Assembly: GCF_015999245.1 (NCBI RefSeq)
Contig: NZ_JAEAMR010000003.1
Span: forward strand, 615,671 to 679,670
DNA length: 64,000 bases
Source of the DNA: Streptomyces sp. AV19
GTDB lineage: Bacteria; Actinomycetota; Actinomycetes; Streptomycetales; Streptomycetaceae
Reading direction: 5' to 3'
Under the pieces are notes generated by a model. The model did not search any database. It had not been told where the DNA came from and saw nothing but the letters and a program-made list of their open reading frames with translations. The position numbers and the translations under genes are program-made. Of the stretch, positions 25,689 to 34,410 are shown piece by piece. Within the stretch, counting starts at the first letter, position 1, and every line of letters starts with the position of its first letter.

Positions 25689-26417
25689 ATGAACCGCATC
25701 TACCACCCGACGGTGGCCCGGCTGACCTACCGGGGGCTCCTCGGCCGCCGCCGCGCGGCCGTCCTTTTCGCCCTCCCGGCCCTGCTGCTGGTCATCGCGG
25801 TCGCCATCCGCCTGCTGACGGGGCCCGACGACGAGACGGCCACCAAGGTGCTGGGCGGCTTCGCGCTCGCCACCATGGTGCCGCTGATCGGCGTCATCGC
25901 CGGTACGGGCGCGATAGGGCCCGAGATCGACGACGGCTCGGTCGTCTATCTGCTCGCCAAGCCGGTCAGGCGGCCGACGATCGTCCTCACCAAGCTGATC
26001 GTCGCGACCGGGGTCACCGTCGTCTTCTCGGCCGTTCCCACGCTGCTGGCAGGACTGCTGCTCAACGGCAACAGCCAGCAGATAGCCGTGGCCTACGCGG
26101 TCGCGGCGGCGGCCGCCTCCGTCGCCTACAGCGCCGTCTTCCTGCTGCTCGGTACGGTCACCCGGCACGCGGTCGTCGCGGGGCTGATCTACGCCCTGGT
26201 CTGGGAGTCGCTGTTCGGCAGCCTGATACCCGGGGCCCGGACGCTCAGCGTGCAGCAGTGGGCGCTGTCGCTCGCCGAGCGGATCGGGGCGCCGGGGGCG
26301 ATCACCTCGGACGTGGGACTGCCGTTGGGCCTGGGCCTGTTGGCGGTCGTCACGGTGGGTGCCGCCTGGTACGCGGGGGAGAGGCTGCGCAGGCTCACGC
26401 TCGCCGGGGAGGAGTGA
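25689..26417 (+). CDS. Second ABC-2 type permease
   Basis: Membrane protein of 242 residues, ATG 25689 after GGAGGCACCGG. Six hydrophobic segments lie at about 22-42, 55-75, 98-122, 135-160, 165-185 and 208-230. The block DDGSVVYLLAKPVRRPTIVLTKL is the cytosolic loop equivalent to the coupling region of the first permease. It closes the ATPase-permease-ATPase-permease operon. Substrate unknown. Confidence 0.88.
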   Translation: MNRIYHPTVARLTYRGLLGRRRAAVLFALPALLLVIAVAIRLLTGPDDETATKVLGGFALATMVPLIGVIAGTGAIGPEIDDGSVVYLLAKPVRRPTIVLTKLIVATGVTVVFSAVPTLLAGLLLNGNSQQIAVAYAVAAAAASVAYSAVFLLLGTVTRHAVVAGLIYALVWESLFGSLIPGARTLSVQQWALSLAERIGAPGAITSDVGLPLGLGLLAVVTVGAAWYAGERLRRLTLAGEE

Positions 26418-26491
26418 TCCGGAGGCCGGAGCCCTCCTCCCCGGCAAGACGGCGGGGCGTGCGGTGGCGTGCGGTGGCGGGGCGTCCGGCC

Positions 26492-27787
26492 TCAGACCTT
26501 CCGGTCGCGCCCGGCGCCGAGCCCCAGGAACACCAGGACGAGACAGGCCAGAAGGAGGATCCAGATCGGCAACGACCAGCCACCGGTGGCCTGGTGGACC
26601 GCGCCGACCACGAACGGGCCGGCCGAGGCGAGCAGATAGCCCCAGGTCTGGGCCATGCCCGAGAGGCGGGCGGCGGTGTGCGCGTCACGGGTGCGCAGCA
26701 CCATCAGCGTCAGCGCGAGACCCAGCGTGCCGCCCTGGGCGACGCCCATCATCGTGGCCCACACCCAGGCCCCGGCGACGGGGGCGAGCAGCAGCCCGGT
26801 CGTACCGGCGGCCATGAGGACGACGACGCCGACGGCCAGCGGCCGCTGGTCGCGCATACGGCCCGCGAGCATGGGCACGACGAACGAACCGGCCATCTGC
26901 ACCAGCGTGTAGAAGGCGTAGACGAGGCCCGCGGTGCTCTTGTCCATGCCGTTGTCGGTGAAGATCGTCGGCATCCAGGCGATGCACACGTAGGCGACCA
27001 GTGACTGCGTGCCCATGAGCAGGGTGACCTGCCAGGCGAGCCCGGAGCGCAGCAGATTGGGGGCGTCGGCCGCGGGCTGCCGGGCCGCCGGGGCCGCGGC
27101 GTGGTGACCTCCGCGCCGGGCGAGCAGGGCCTGGGGGATCCACACGACCACCGCGACGGCGGCCAGCAACGACCAGGAGGCGAGCGAGCCCCGCCAGCCG
27201 CCGAGGGCCTTCTCCAGCGGCACGGCGCAGGCGGCCGAGACGGTGGCGCCCATGATCATGGCGGTCGAGTAGAGGGCGGTCATGCTCGCCGCCCGCTCCG
27301 GGAAGTCGCGCTTGATCAGCCCCGGCATCAGGACGTTGAGCAGGGCGATCGCGGTGCCGACCAGGGCTCCGCCGACGAACAGCGTGACCACCGGCGGTGC
27401 GACGCGCAGCAGGATGCCGCCGCAGAGCAGGACGAGCGCGGAGCACAGCACCGTCTCGGTGCCCAGGCGCCGGGCGAGCCGGGGCGCGGCGATCGAGCCG
27501 AGGCCCATGAAGACGAGCGGGATCGTGGTGACCAGGCTGCTGGCGGTCGAGTCGAGGCCGAAGTGGTCGTTGATCTCGCCGACGAGCGGGGAGACGCCGG
27601 AGAGCGCGGCCCGCATGTTGAGCGAGGCGAGGATGATGCCGGCGAGGACCAGCGCCGGGTGGGCGCGCAGGGCACGGACGCCCGCGGGGGCCGGCGCGGC
27701 CGAAGGGGGTTCCTCGGCGGCGAGGCGGGTCGTCCCGGACAGGGGCGTCTCGGATATGGGGGGTGTCTCGGGCCTCGTTTCGGACAT
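26492..27787 (-). CDS. MFS transporter, CynX/NimT-like
   Basis: Twelve-helix major facilitator of 431 residues. A 45-residue polar N-terminus precedes the first helix. GLGSIAAPRLARRLGTETVL is the loop 2-3 motif and MLAGRMRDQRPLAVGV its C-half counterpart. The sequence resembles the cyanate/nitroimidazole (CynX/NimT) group. ATG 27787 follows GGAAAGGCA. The GntR gene lies 54 bp upstream on the same strand, so the pair is an operon and the pump is presumably inducible by the GntR ligand. It converges with the ABC operon with a 74-bp gap. Confidence 0.88.
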   Translation of the reverse strand: MSETRPETPPISETPLSGTTRLAAEEPPSAAPAPAGVRALRAHPALVLAGIILASLNMRAALSGVSPLVGEINDHFGLDSTASSLVTTIPLVFMGLGSIAAPRLARRLGTETVLCSALVLLCGGILLRVAPPVVTLFVGGALVGTAIALLNVLMPGLIKRDFPERAASMTALYSTAMIMGATVSAACAVPLEKALGGWRGSLASWSLLAAVAVVVWIPQALLARRGGHHAAAPAARQPAADAPNLLRSGLAWQVTLLMGTQSLVAYVCIAWMPTIFTDNGMDKSTAGLVYAFYTLVQMAGSFVVPMLAGRMRDQRPLAVGVVVLMAAGTTGLLLAPVAGAWVWATMMGVAQGGTLGLALTLMVLRTRDAHTAARLSGMAQTWGYLLASAGPFVVGAVHQATGGWSLPIWILLLACLVLVFLGLGAGRDRKV

Positions 27788-27841
27788 GCGGGTGCCTTTC
27801 CGGTGGTGCGTGCGTGCCCGTGGTGTGCGGGCGGGGTGGGG

Positions 27842-28552
27842 TCAGTTCTCGGCGAGCAGTGACTCGACCGCCTGCTTGGGGCGTTCGAGCAGGGCCCGGG
27901 CGGCCCGGGCGGCCGCGTCCGGATCGCCGGAGGCGATCGCCTCCATGAGGGCGTGGTGGTCGCCGTGGATGATGCGCGGCATGTCCCGGTCGCCGAGCGC
28001 GGTGAGCAGGGCCTCGCGCACGGAGCTGCTGAACCAGCTGTAGGTCGCGGTCAGGGCCGTGTTGTGGGCGGCCTCCACGACGGCCTTGTGGAACTCGACG
28101 TCGTGGTCGGCGTAGAGCTCCAGGTTCCCGGAGTCGGGCTGTCCCTCGAGGTCCTCGAAGGCGGTCTGCGCCTCCAGTGCGTCGCGCATCCGCTTCAGGT
28201 CGGCGGGTTCGTGGCGCGTCGCGGCGAGCCGGGCGGCCTCCGCCTCGAGCGCGATCCGCAGTTCGAGGACGTCGCGGACGCCGGCGCGCTGCACGCCGCG
28301 CATGATCTCGGCCGGGTCGGCGGTGGAGACGACGAAGGTGCCCTCGCCCTGCCGGGAGCGGAGCATGCCCGCGTGGACGAGGACGCGGACTGCCTCGCGG
28401 ACGGTGTTGCGGCCGACCTGGAGCTGTTCCGCGAGGGCGTGCTCGGTGGGGATGCGCTCGCCCACGCGCCATTCGCCTGCGGCGACCTGGGTGCGGAGCT
28501 GGTCGACGACGGTGTCCACGAGGGACTGCCGTCCTGCGGCTCGCAGTGCCAT
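27842..28552 (-). CDS. GntR-family (FadR subgroup) transcriptional regulator
   Basis: A protein of 236 residues. The winged HTH lies at about 10-75 (GERIPTEHALAEQLQVGRNT, VREAVRVLVHAGMLRSRQGEGTFV). The FadR-type all-helical FCD domain lies at about 95-225, with metal-binding type residues in YADHDVEFHKAVVEAAHN and IIHGDHHALMEAI. FCD domains commonly bind carboxylates via a metal ion. ATG 28552 is preceded by CCAGGAGGCG. It is first gene of the GntR-MFS operon and likely autoregulates through the repeat at 28591-28609. Confidence 0.9.
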   Translation of the reverse strand: MALRAAGRQSLVDTVVDQLRTQVAAGEWRVGERIPTEHALAEQLQVGRNTVREAVRVLVHAGMLRSRQGEGTFVVSTADPAEIMRGVQRAGVRDVLELRIALEAEAARLAATRHEPADLKRMRDALEAQTAFEDLEGQPDSGNLELYADHDVEFHKAVVEAAHNTALTATYSWFSSSVREALLTALGDRDMPRIIHGDHHALMEAIASGDPDAAARAARALLERPKQAVESLLAEN

Positions 28553-28590
28553 GGGGGCTGCGCCTCCTGGTGTCTCGGGTGCCCGGTTGC

Positions 28591-28609
28591 CCAGTCATCC
28601 TATAACTGG
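28591..28609. promoter_or_regulatory. Candidate GntR operator
   Basis: Inverted repeat CCAGT-N9-ACTGG lies 39 bases upstream of the GntR start. On the minus strand TATAGG/TAGGAT inside the spacer could serve as a -10 element, so binding would repress the operon. It is the only symmetric motif in an otherwise GC-skewed region. Confidence 0.6.
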
Positions 28610-28619
28610 CTTGTCGGGT

Positions 28620-29005
28620 GGCGAGGGGGATTGCCCCGGCCCCGCCCTTTCACCGTTTCTTCCGGGGCAAGCCCCGGACCCGGACCCGGGCCCCGCGCCC
28701 CGAGCCCCGCGCGGGTGAGCGGGGGCTTCGTCCCCTGCGCCCCCACCGGGGGCTCTGCCCCCTGAACCCCGTTCGGGGCTTCGCCCCCCTGGACCCGCAA
28801 AGCAACTCCGCCCCCGGCCCCCGCTCGCGGGCTCGGCACCCGCCCCCCGCAACCCGGCTGCGCTCCTCAACCGCGTTCAGGCCCCGTCCCCGGCCCCCGT
28901 AGCCCGGCTCGGCCCCTCGACCACATCCGCCTTCGCCCCCGAGGCGGCCCCCCGAGGGGCCTCTCAGGCGGCCCCCCAGACGGGCTGAATTTCGCGCCCG
29001 GGACG
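28620..29005. other. Gene-free GC-rich region with small hairpins
   Basis: Between the GntR start and the LAL regulator stop is about 580 bp without a credible gene; predicted frames here are low-complexity Gly/Pro/Arg strings. It opens with a 21-base block CCCCGCCCTTTCACCGTTTC(T) at 28640-28660 that recurs at 45076-45096. A TCCGGGGC-AA-GCCCCGGA hairpin (28661-28678) follows, then runs of GGGGCT/CCCC. This looks like the fast-evolving streptomycete intergenic repeat class. Confidence 0.55.
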
Positions 29006-29115
29006 ACATCCAGATATCCGACGTCCAGGCATCCAGACATCCGATGCCCAGACATCCGATGCCCAGACATCCGACGCCCAGGCATCCAGGCAACACCCAG
29101 ACGACGTCCAGACAA
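29006..29115. repeat. 15-bp tandem repeat array downstream of LAL regulator
   Basis: Three consecutive copies of ACATCCGATGCCCAG occur at 29037-29051, 29052-29066 and 29067-29081 (the third with one T-to-C change). Partial copies (CATCCAG, ACGTCCAG, AACACCCAG) flank them on both sides. The unit length is a multiple of three, so frames stay open through it and give a spurious RMSGH-type peptide repeat on the minus strand. No coding role is supported. Confidence 0.75.
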
Positions 29116-29134
29116 CACCCACCCCACCCGCCCT

Positions 29135-31882
29135 CTACAGCCCCACCCCGCCCAGCTCCCTCCGCGACGTGATGCCCAGCTTCGGGTAGACGTTCGACAG
29201 GTGGTACCCGGCCGTCCTGGGGCTGATGAAGAGGCGCGCGCCGATGTCGCGGTTGCTGAGGCCCTGCGCCGCCAGCGTCGCGACCTGCAGTTCCTGCGGG
29301 GTGAGCCGGTCGAGCGGGCCGGCCGTGTGCACGCCGGACGCGACCAGGCTCTCGCCGCCCGCCCGCAGCTCCGCGCGGGCCCGCTCGGCCCAGGGCGCGG
29401 CCCCGAGCCGTTCGAAGGTCTCCAGCGCCGACCGCAGGCGCGCCCGCGCGTCCCCGGTGCGGCGCATCCGCCGCAGGTGCTCGCCGTGCAGCAACTCGGT
29501 GCGGGCCCGTTCGAAGGCCGAGCCGGCGCCCTCGTGGTGGCGGCGGACCGCCTGCGCGTACAGCGCCTCCGCCGTCTCGGCGTCCCGGGTGAGCAGGGCC
29601 CGGCAGCGCAGGGCGACGGCCTCGGCGTGGGGACGGCGGCTGTGGGCCGAGATGTGCTGCTCGTACCAGTCGAGCGCGGAGCGGCCCGCCTCGGGCCTGC
29701 CGTGCCGCACGGCCGCCTCGACGAGGTCGGGGAGGGCGCCGATGACCCCCTGCCGGTCGGGGGCGGCGGCGACGGCCTCGAGCCGGTCGAGCGCCACTCC
29801 GTGCCGTCCGAGCCCCAGGTCGAGGAGGCTGAGCGCCCCGGCGGCGTGCACGGTGCCGGGGGCGATGCCCCGGGCGAGCGCCTCGGCGGTCAGCTCGCGG
29901 CAGCCCTCCTCGTCGCCCCGGACCGCGGCGAGCTGGGCGAGCACGGTGGCCAGGTGGACGCGGACGCGGGCCTGGCCGGTGTCCTCGGCGGTGCGCAGCC
30001 CGTCGGTCGCGGTGGCCAGCGCCTCGCGGTGCAGGCCGAGCAGCAGCTGGGTGCGGGCGAGGAGCATCTGGACCAGTCCCAGGACACCGATGGCGCCCTG
30101 CTCCCGGCACTGCCGCTCCAGCGACGCGGCCAGGTCGCGGGCGGCCGTCAGGTCGCCGTGGAAGAGGTGCCACCAGCCCAGTTGCACGGCCTCGCGCACG
30201 TCGGCCGCCGACTCCCCGGCGGCGCCGATGAGTTCGCGGACGGCGCGGGCCCCGTCGGCCGGGGCGGCCCCGTCGCACCGGTGCTGCCCGGCCGCGAGCA
30301 GGGCGAGCGCGGCGACCCGGCCCGCCCCGGGCAGCCGCAGCTCGGCGGCCCGGGCCGAGGTGGCGTCGAGCGCGGCCTGGTCACCGGCGTGCCAGGCGGC
30401 GTGCGCGGCCCGCAGGAGGAGGGGGCCCGCGGTGTCCGGGGCCGGTCCGGCGAGCAGCCGTTCGGCGGTCTCGGCGAGCAGGGCGTACGCGTCGCGGGAG
30501 CGGCCCTGTTCGTCGGCGGCCTCGGCCCGGACCAGCACGGCCGCGGCGAGCGCGGCCGGGTCGGCGTCCCCGTCCGTCAGGGTCGCGGCCCGCGCCGCCA
30601 GCTCCTCCGCGTGCTCCAGCCGCCCCGCGTCGGCGGCGGCCCGCGCGGCCGCGGTCAGCCGGCGGCCGCGCCCGGCGTCGTCGGGGGTCAGCGCGGCCGC
30701 CCGCTCGTACGCCGTGGCGACGGCGCTCGAACTGCCGCGCGCGCGGGCGCGTTCGGCGCTCTCCTCCAGCAGCCCGGCGGCCAGCGGATCGGTCCCGGTC
30801 CCGGCGGCGGCGAGGTGCCAGGCCCGCTGGTCGGCCCCGTCCGGCCGGCCGTCGAGGACGTCGGCCAGCGCCCGGTGCACGGCGAGCCGACGGCCGGCCG
30901 TGCCGCCCTGGTAGACGGCGGTCCGCACCAGGGGATGCCGGAAGGAGAGGGCGCCGTCGCGGATGCCCAGCAGCCGTGCCTGCTCGGCGGGTTCGAGGTC
31001 GTCCAGGGTCGCGCCGAAGCGCTCGGCGGCCGCCAGGACGGTGTCGAGGCTCGCCGCCCCGGCCGCCGCGGCGACCAGCAGGAGGGCGCGGGTGGGCTCG
31101 GGCAGCGCGGCGACGCTCGCGGAGAAGGCCCGCAGCAGCCTGCTGTGCGGGGGCAGGGCCGTGATGCCGTACGGAGAGGTGTACCGTTCCTCCTCCCGCT
31201 GGGCCGTGGGCAGTTCGCACAGGGCCAGCGGGTTGCCCGCGGCCTCCTTGAGGACCACGTCGCGGGCGTGCCGGGGCAGGCCGGCGGCGTGTTCCTCCAG
31301 CAGCGCGGTGGCGGCGTCCAAGTCGAGCCCGGCCAGCCGCAGTTCCGGGAGGCCGGGGGACGGGAACGCCGAGGCGTGGTCGTCGCGCGCCGCGAAGACG
31401 ACGGCGACCGGCTCGGCGTTCAGCCGGCGGGCGGCGAACAGCAGGGCGTTCGCCGACTCCCGGTCCAGCCAGTGGGCGTCGTCCACCAGGCACAACAGGG
31501 GCCGTTCCTCGGCGAGTTTGTCGAGGAGGGTGAGCACGGCGAGCCCGGCCAGGAAGCGGTCGTTCCCGCCGGCGGCCGGGGCCAGGCCGAACGCCGAGCG
31601 CAACGCCCCGGCCTGCGCCTCGGGAAGGGAATCGACACGGTCCAGTGCCGGCGAGAGCATCAGATGCAGTCCCGCGAACGGAAGTTCACCTTCCGCTTCG
31701 ATGCCCGTGCCGCGCAGCACCCGCATCCCGGCCTCCTCGGCGGCCCGGGCGGCGTGGTCGAGCAGTACGGACTTGCCGATGCCGGCCTCGCCGCGGAGGA
31801 CCAGCGTCCCGCCGCGTCCGTTGCGGGCGGCGGTGAGGAGCTGGTCGAGCGCGGCGGTCTCGCGGGTGCGTCCATGGAGCAT
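29135..31882 (-). CDS. LAL-family (large ATP-binding LuxR) transcriptional regulator
   Basis: A protein of 915 residues. The N-terminal AAA/NACHT-like ATPase has Walker A LRGEAGIGKSVLLDHAA (about 27-43) and Walker B LLCLVDDAHWLDRES. A long helical, TPR-like Ala/Leu/Arg-rich middle covers about 270-830. The C-terminal LuxR HTH is LTPQELQVATLAAQGLSNRD followed by an IGARLFISPRTAGYHLSN core. LAL proteins are usually pathway activators that need ATP. ATG 31882 is chosen because the upstream frame is antisense to the FMN reductase. It lies 44 bp after the FMN reductase gene, so co-transcription from the shared divergent promoter is likely. Confidence 0.92.
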   Translation of the reverse strand: MLHGRTRETAALDQLLTAARNGRGGTLVLRGEAGIGKSVLLDHAARAAEEAGMRVLRGTGIEAEGELPFAGLHLMLSPALDRVDSLPEAQAGALRSAFGLAPAAGGNDRFLAGLAVLTLLDKLAEERPLLCLVDDAHWLDRESANALLFAARRLNAEPVAVVFAARDDHASAFPSPGLPELRLAGLDLDAATALLEEHAAGLPRHARDVVLKEAAGNPLALCELPTAQREEERYTSPYGITALPPHSRLLRAFSASVAALPEPTRALLLVAAAAGAASLDTVLAAAERFGATLDDLEPAEQARLLGIRDGALSFRHPLVRTAVYQGGTAGRRLAVHRALADVLDGRPDGADQRAWHLAAAGTGTDPLAAGLLEESAERARARGSSSAVATAYERAAALTPDDAGRGRRLTAAARAAADAGRLEHAEELAARAATLTDGDADPAALAAAVLVRAEAADEQGRSRDAYALLAETAERLLAGPAPDTAGPLLLRAAHAAWHAGDQAALDATSARAAELRLPGAGRVAALALLAAGQHRCDGAAPADGARAVRELIGAAGESAADVREAVQLGWWHLFHGDLTAARDLAASLERQCREQGAIGVLGLVQMLLARTQLLLGLHREALATATDGLRTAEDTGQARVRVHLATVLAQLAAVRGDEEGCRELTAEALARGIAPGTVHAAGALSLLDLGLGRHGVALDRLEAVAAAPDRQGVIGALPDLVEAAVRHGRPEAGRSALDWYEQHISAHSRRPHAEAVALRCRALLTRDAETAEALYAQAVRRHHEGAGSAFERARTELLHGEHLRRMRRTGDARARLRSALETFERLGAAPWAERARAELRAGGESLVASGVHTAGPLDRLTPQELQVATLAAQGLSNRDIGARLFISPRTAGYHLSNVYPKLGITSRRELGGVGL

Positions 31883-31926
31883 GGCCTCACGGTAACCGCT
31901 GGTCAGCGCGGGGGCGGTGGCGGGCG

Positions 31927-32499
31927 TCAGGCCGCGTACGGAATCTTCTCGCGGGCGTCGCGCAGGGCGTGGCCCCACCAGAGGAGCTGGTCGAGCAGGC
32001 GCTTGGCGGCGCCGTTCGCCGCGGTCCCGTCGAGCGGCTTCCCGTCCTCGTCGAACTTCTCCCAGGCCATGGGGAAGCTGACCGTCTCCCGGACGGTGAC
32101 GGTGTGCAGCTCGGCGAAGACCTGGCGCAGGTGCTCGACGGCGCGCAGCCCCCCGCTGATCCCGCCGTACGAGACGAAGCCGACCGGCTTGCCCTGCCAC
32201 TGCGTGAAGTGCCAGTCGATAGCGGCCTTCAGCGAGGCCGGGTACGAGTGGTTGTACTCGGGGGTGACCACCACGAAGGCGTCGGCGGCGGCCAGCCGCG
32301 GCGTGATCGTGGCGACCCCCGCGTTCGGCTCGCCGGACAGGACGAGCGGAATGTCCACCTCCGCGAGGTCGATGACGTCGATCTCCATCCCGGCGTGGAC
32401 CCGGGAGCGTTCGGCGAACCAGTCGGCCACGACCGGGCCGAAGCGGCCCTCACGGGTGGAACCGACGATGACGGCGAGGCGGAGGGGAGTGGTGTTCAT
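31927..32499 (-). CDS. NADPH-dependent FMN reductase family protein
   Basis: Flavodoxin-like protein of 190 residues. The phosphate loop VIVGSTREGRFGP near residue 10 and the flavin-binding TPEYNHSYPASLKAAIDW at about 77-94 are family hallmarks. FVSYGGISGG follows. It reduces FMN, quinones or azo/nitro compounds using NAD(P)H. ATG 32499 follows AAGGAC; the preceding open frame contains only repeat sequence. It is first in the minus-strand operon with the LAL regulator and divergent from an MFS pump, a layout suggesting a quinone or drug response. Confidence 0.9.
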   Translation of the reverse strand: MNTTPLRLAVIVGSTREGRFGPVVADWFAERSRVHAGMEIDVIDLAEVDIPLVLSGEPNAGVATITPRLAAADAFVVVTPEYNHSYPASLKAAIDWHFTQWQGKPVGFVSYGGISGGLRAVEHLRQVFAELHTVTVRETVSFPMAWEKFDEDGKPLDGTAANGAAKRLLDQLLWWGHALRDAREKIPYAA

Positions 32500-32521
32500 G
32501 GAGAGTCCTTCGTGCTGCGGA

Positions 32522-32630
32522 GCCGGTGGGGCCGGTGGGGCCGTTCTTCGGAGCTGATGAGAGCTTCGGAGCTGATGAGAGCTGATGAGAGCCGGTGGAG
32601 GCCGGTTGAGGCCGGTGGGAGCCGGCCGGG
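32522..32630. repeat. Short imperfect tandem repeats in FMN reductase leader
   Basis: Repeats of GGAGCTGATGAGAGCTT (about 32550-32585, two full and one partial copy) are followed by four GCCGGTGG/GAGGCCGGT units. They occupy the 140-base leader between the divergent promoter and the FMN reductase start and could form alternative hairpins, though no specific regulatory role is evident. Confidence 0.55.
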
Positions 32631-32640
32631 CTGACGTCAA

Positions 32641-32764
32641 CGACGCTAGAGGTGCGCCCGGCACCGGCACATCTGTAGGACTACCGGGTTCGCGGCCGGG
32701 GACGACCGGTCACCGACCAGGTCGTCCGACAGATGTGGGGGAGAGGGTGCCGTCCCTAGCGTCG
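32641..32764. promoter_or_regulatory. Symmetric divergent promoter with 14-bp inverted operator arms
   Basis: CACATCTGTAGGAC (32668-32681) and its complement GTCCGACAGATGTG (32724-32737) differ at one position. Exactly 18 bases outside each arm lies the same hexamer context CGACGCTAG / CTAGCGTCG (32641-32649, 32756-32764). This gives a TAGCGT -10 in each direction. The rightward one ends 8 bases before ATG 32770, so the MFS mRNA is probably leaderless. The arms sit at the -35 position on both sides, as for an activator or dual-control regulator. The adjacent LAL protein is the natural candidate. Confidence 0.75.
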
Positions 32765-32769
32765 CTGCC

Positions 32770-34284
32770 ATGAACGAGACCGCTCCTCCCCGCACCCGCC
32801 CCCGCCCGGCCGCCACACTCGGGCTCGTCCTCCTCGGGATGCTCACCCTCGCGATGTCGATGTCCGGCACCACGGTGGCGCTCCCGGACATCGGCGCCGA
32901 CCTCGGCGCCTCGGGCGCGCCCCTGCAATGGGTGATCACCGGGTACTTCCTCTCGGCCTCCAGCTTCATGCTGGTCGCCGGATCCCTGGCCGACGCCTTC
33001 GGCCGGCGCCGCGTCTACCGCATCGGGGCCGTCCTCTTCACCGCCGGGCTCGCGCTGAGCGCGACGGCGAGCGACGTGCTGCTGCTGGACGCGGCCCGGA
33101 TCGTCGCGGGGCTCGGGGCGGCCGGGGTGATGGCCGGCGGCGGGGCGCTGCTGGCCGGCGGGTTCGAAGGGGCCGCGCGCACCCGGGCGTTCGCCGCCCT
33201 GGGCACGGTGGGCGGCATCGGCCTCGCGGCCGGGCCGACGCTGTCCGGCGCGCTGGTGGGCGCGCTCGGGTGGCGGGCCGCGTTCCTGGTGTTCGCCGCG
33301 GTGGGCGCGGTGCTGCTGACCGGCACGCTGTTCGTCGCCGAGTCGCGGGCCGCGGCCCGGAAGCGCATCGACGTCGTCGGGGCCACGATGTTCATCGCCG
33401 CGCTGGCCCTGCTGATGACCGGGGTCACCCAGGGGCCGCAGAACGGCTGGTCCCACCCCCTGGTGCTGGCCGCCTTCGGCGGCGGTGCCCTCCTGCTGGC
33501 GGCCTTCGTCGCCCTCCAGCGCCGCTCGGCCGGCCCGGTCCTCGACCTGGCCCTGGTGCGCGACCGCCGCTACCTGGCCTGGACGCTGGCCGGCCTGACC
33601 GGTGCCGTCGGCTTCGCCGGGACGCTGACGTACCTGCCGACGTACTTCCAGGGCGTCGACGGCGTCTCCTCGGGCGAGGCGGGGACGACGATGCTGCTGC
33701 TGACCGCTCCGGTCCTCTTCCTGCCGCTGATCGGCGCGCGCCTGGTGAACCGCGGCGTGCCCGCCCGCGCGGTGATCGCCGTGGCGATGGGGCTGGTGGC
33801 GGCGGGCAACGCCTGGCTGACCGTCCTGGAGCCGGGCGCGGGCCTCGTCCGGCTGGCCGGGCCGCTGCTGACGATCGGCATCGGCACGGGACTGGCGAAC
33901 GGGATCATCGACGGTCAGGCGATGAACTCCGTGGCCCCCGGGCGCGAGGGCACGGCCGCCGGATTCCTCAACACTGTGCGGGGCGGCGGGCAGGCGATGA
34001 TGATCGCCGCGCTGGGAGCGGGTCTGCTGAGCCTCCTCCAGGCACGGCTGGGGTCCTCCGAACTGGCCGGGCGGGTGGCGTCCGGACATCTGGACGGCGC
34101 GGACCACGCGTACCTGGCCGGGGAGTTCACCGGCGCCTGGCACACGGTGTCCTCGGCCATCGCCGTGATCATGGCGCTGGTGGGGGTGACGGTGGTCGTC
34201 CTGCTGCGGGCGCCCCGCGGCGGGAACGAGCCCCTGCCCCGCCCCTCCACCGTGTCCCCCCGGAACGCCGCCGCGCCGCGTTGA
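32770..34284 (+). CDS. MFS multidrug efflux transporter, DHA2/EmrB-QacA type
   Basis: Fourteen-helix proton antiporter of 504 residues. The hallmark motif DIGADLGASGAPLQWVITGY lies near 40-60, GSLADAFGRRRVYRIGAVLF (loop 2-3) at about 72-92, and motif C-like GIGLAAGPTLSGALVGALGW near 150-170. The likely role is export of toxic or self-made small molecules. It is divergent from the FMN reductase-LAL operon with the strikingly symmetric operator, so pump and reductase are expected to be induced together. Confidence 0.92.
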   Translation: MNETAPPRTRPRPAATLGLVLLGMLTLAMSMSGTTVALPDIGADLGASGAPLQWVITGYFLSASSFMLVAGSLADAFGRRRVYRIGAVLFTAGLALSATASDVLLLDAARIVAGLGAAGVMAGGGALLAGGFEGAARTRAFAALGTVGGIGLAAGPTLSGALVGALGWRAAFLVFAAVGAVLLTGTLFVAESRAAARKRIDVVGATMFIAALALLMTGVTQGPQNGWSHPLVLAAFGGGALLLAAFVALQRRSAGPVLDLALVRDRRYLAWTLAGLTGAVGFAGTLTYLPTYFQGVDGVSSGEAGTTMLLLTAPVLFLPLIGARLVNRGVPARAVIAVAMGLVAAGNAWLTVLEPGAGLVRLAGPLLTIGIGTGLANGIIDGQAMNSVAPGREGTAAGFLNTVRGGGQAMMIAALGAGLLSLLQARLGSSELAGRVASGHLDGADHAYLAGEFTGAWHTVSSAIAVIMALVGVTVVVLLRAPRGGNEPLPRPSTVSPRNAAAPR

Positions 34285-34410
34285 GCGCTCCGCTGGAAGT
34301 GCCGCGATGGGTCGCCGGCCGGCTGCGGCGCCGTCGTGGCCGGTCGCGCCCACGCGGCGGAGCCGCACGGCGAAAGGGCCCCGAACCGCGGCGGACTTCG
34401 CCCGACCCGC

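Noticed and set aside
28867..29127. Short repeat peptide (GHRMSGHRMS) on the minus strand
   Set aside because: Produced by the 15-bp tandem repeat; no ribosome-binding site and codon use unlike genes.
29201..32557. 1118-residue plus-strand open frame opposite the LAL regulator
   Set aside because: Gly/Val/Arg-rich shadow of the LAL and FMN reductase genes.
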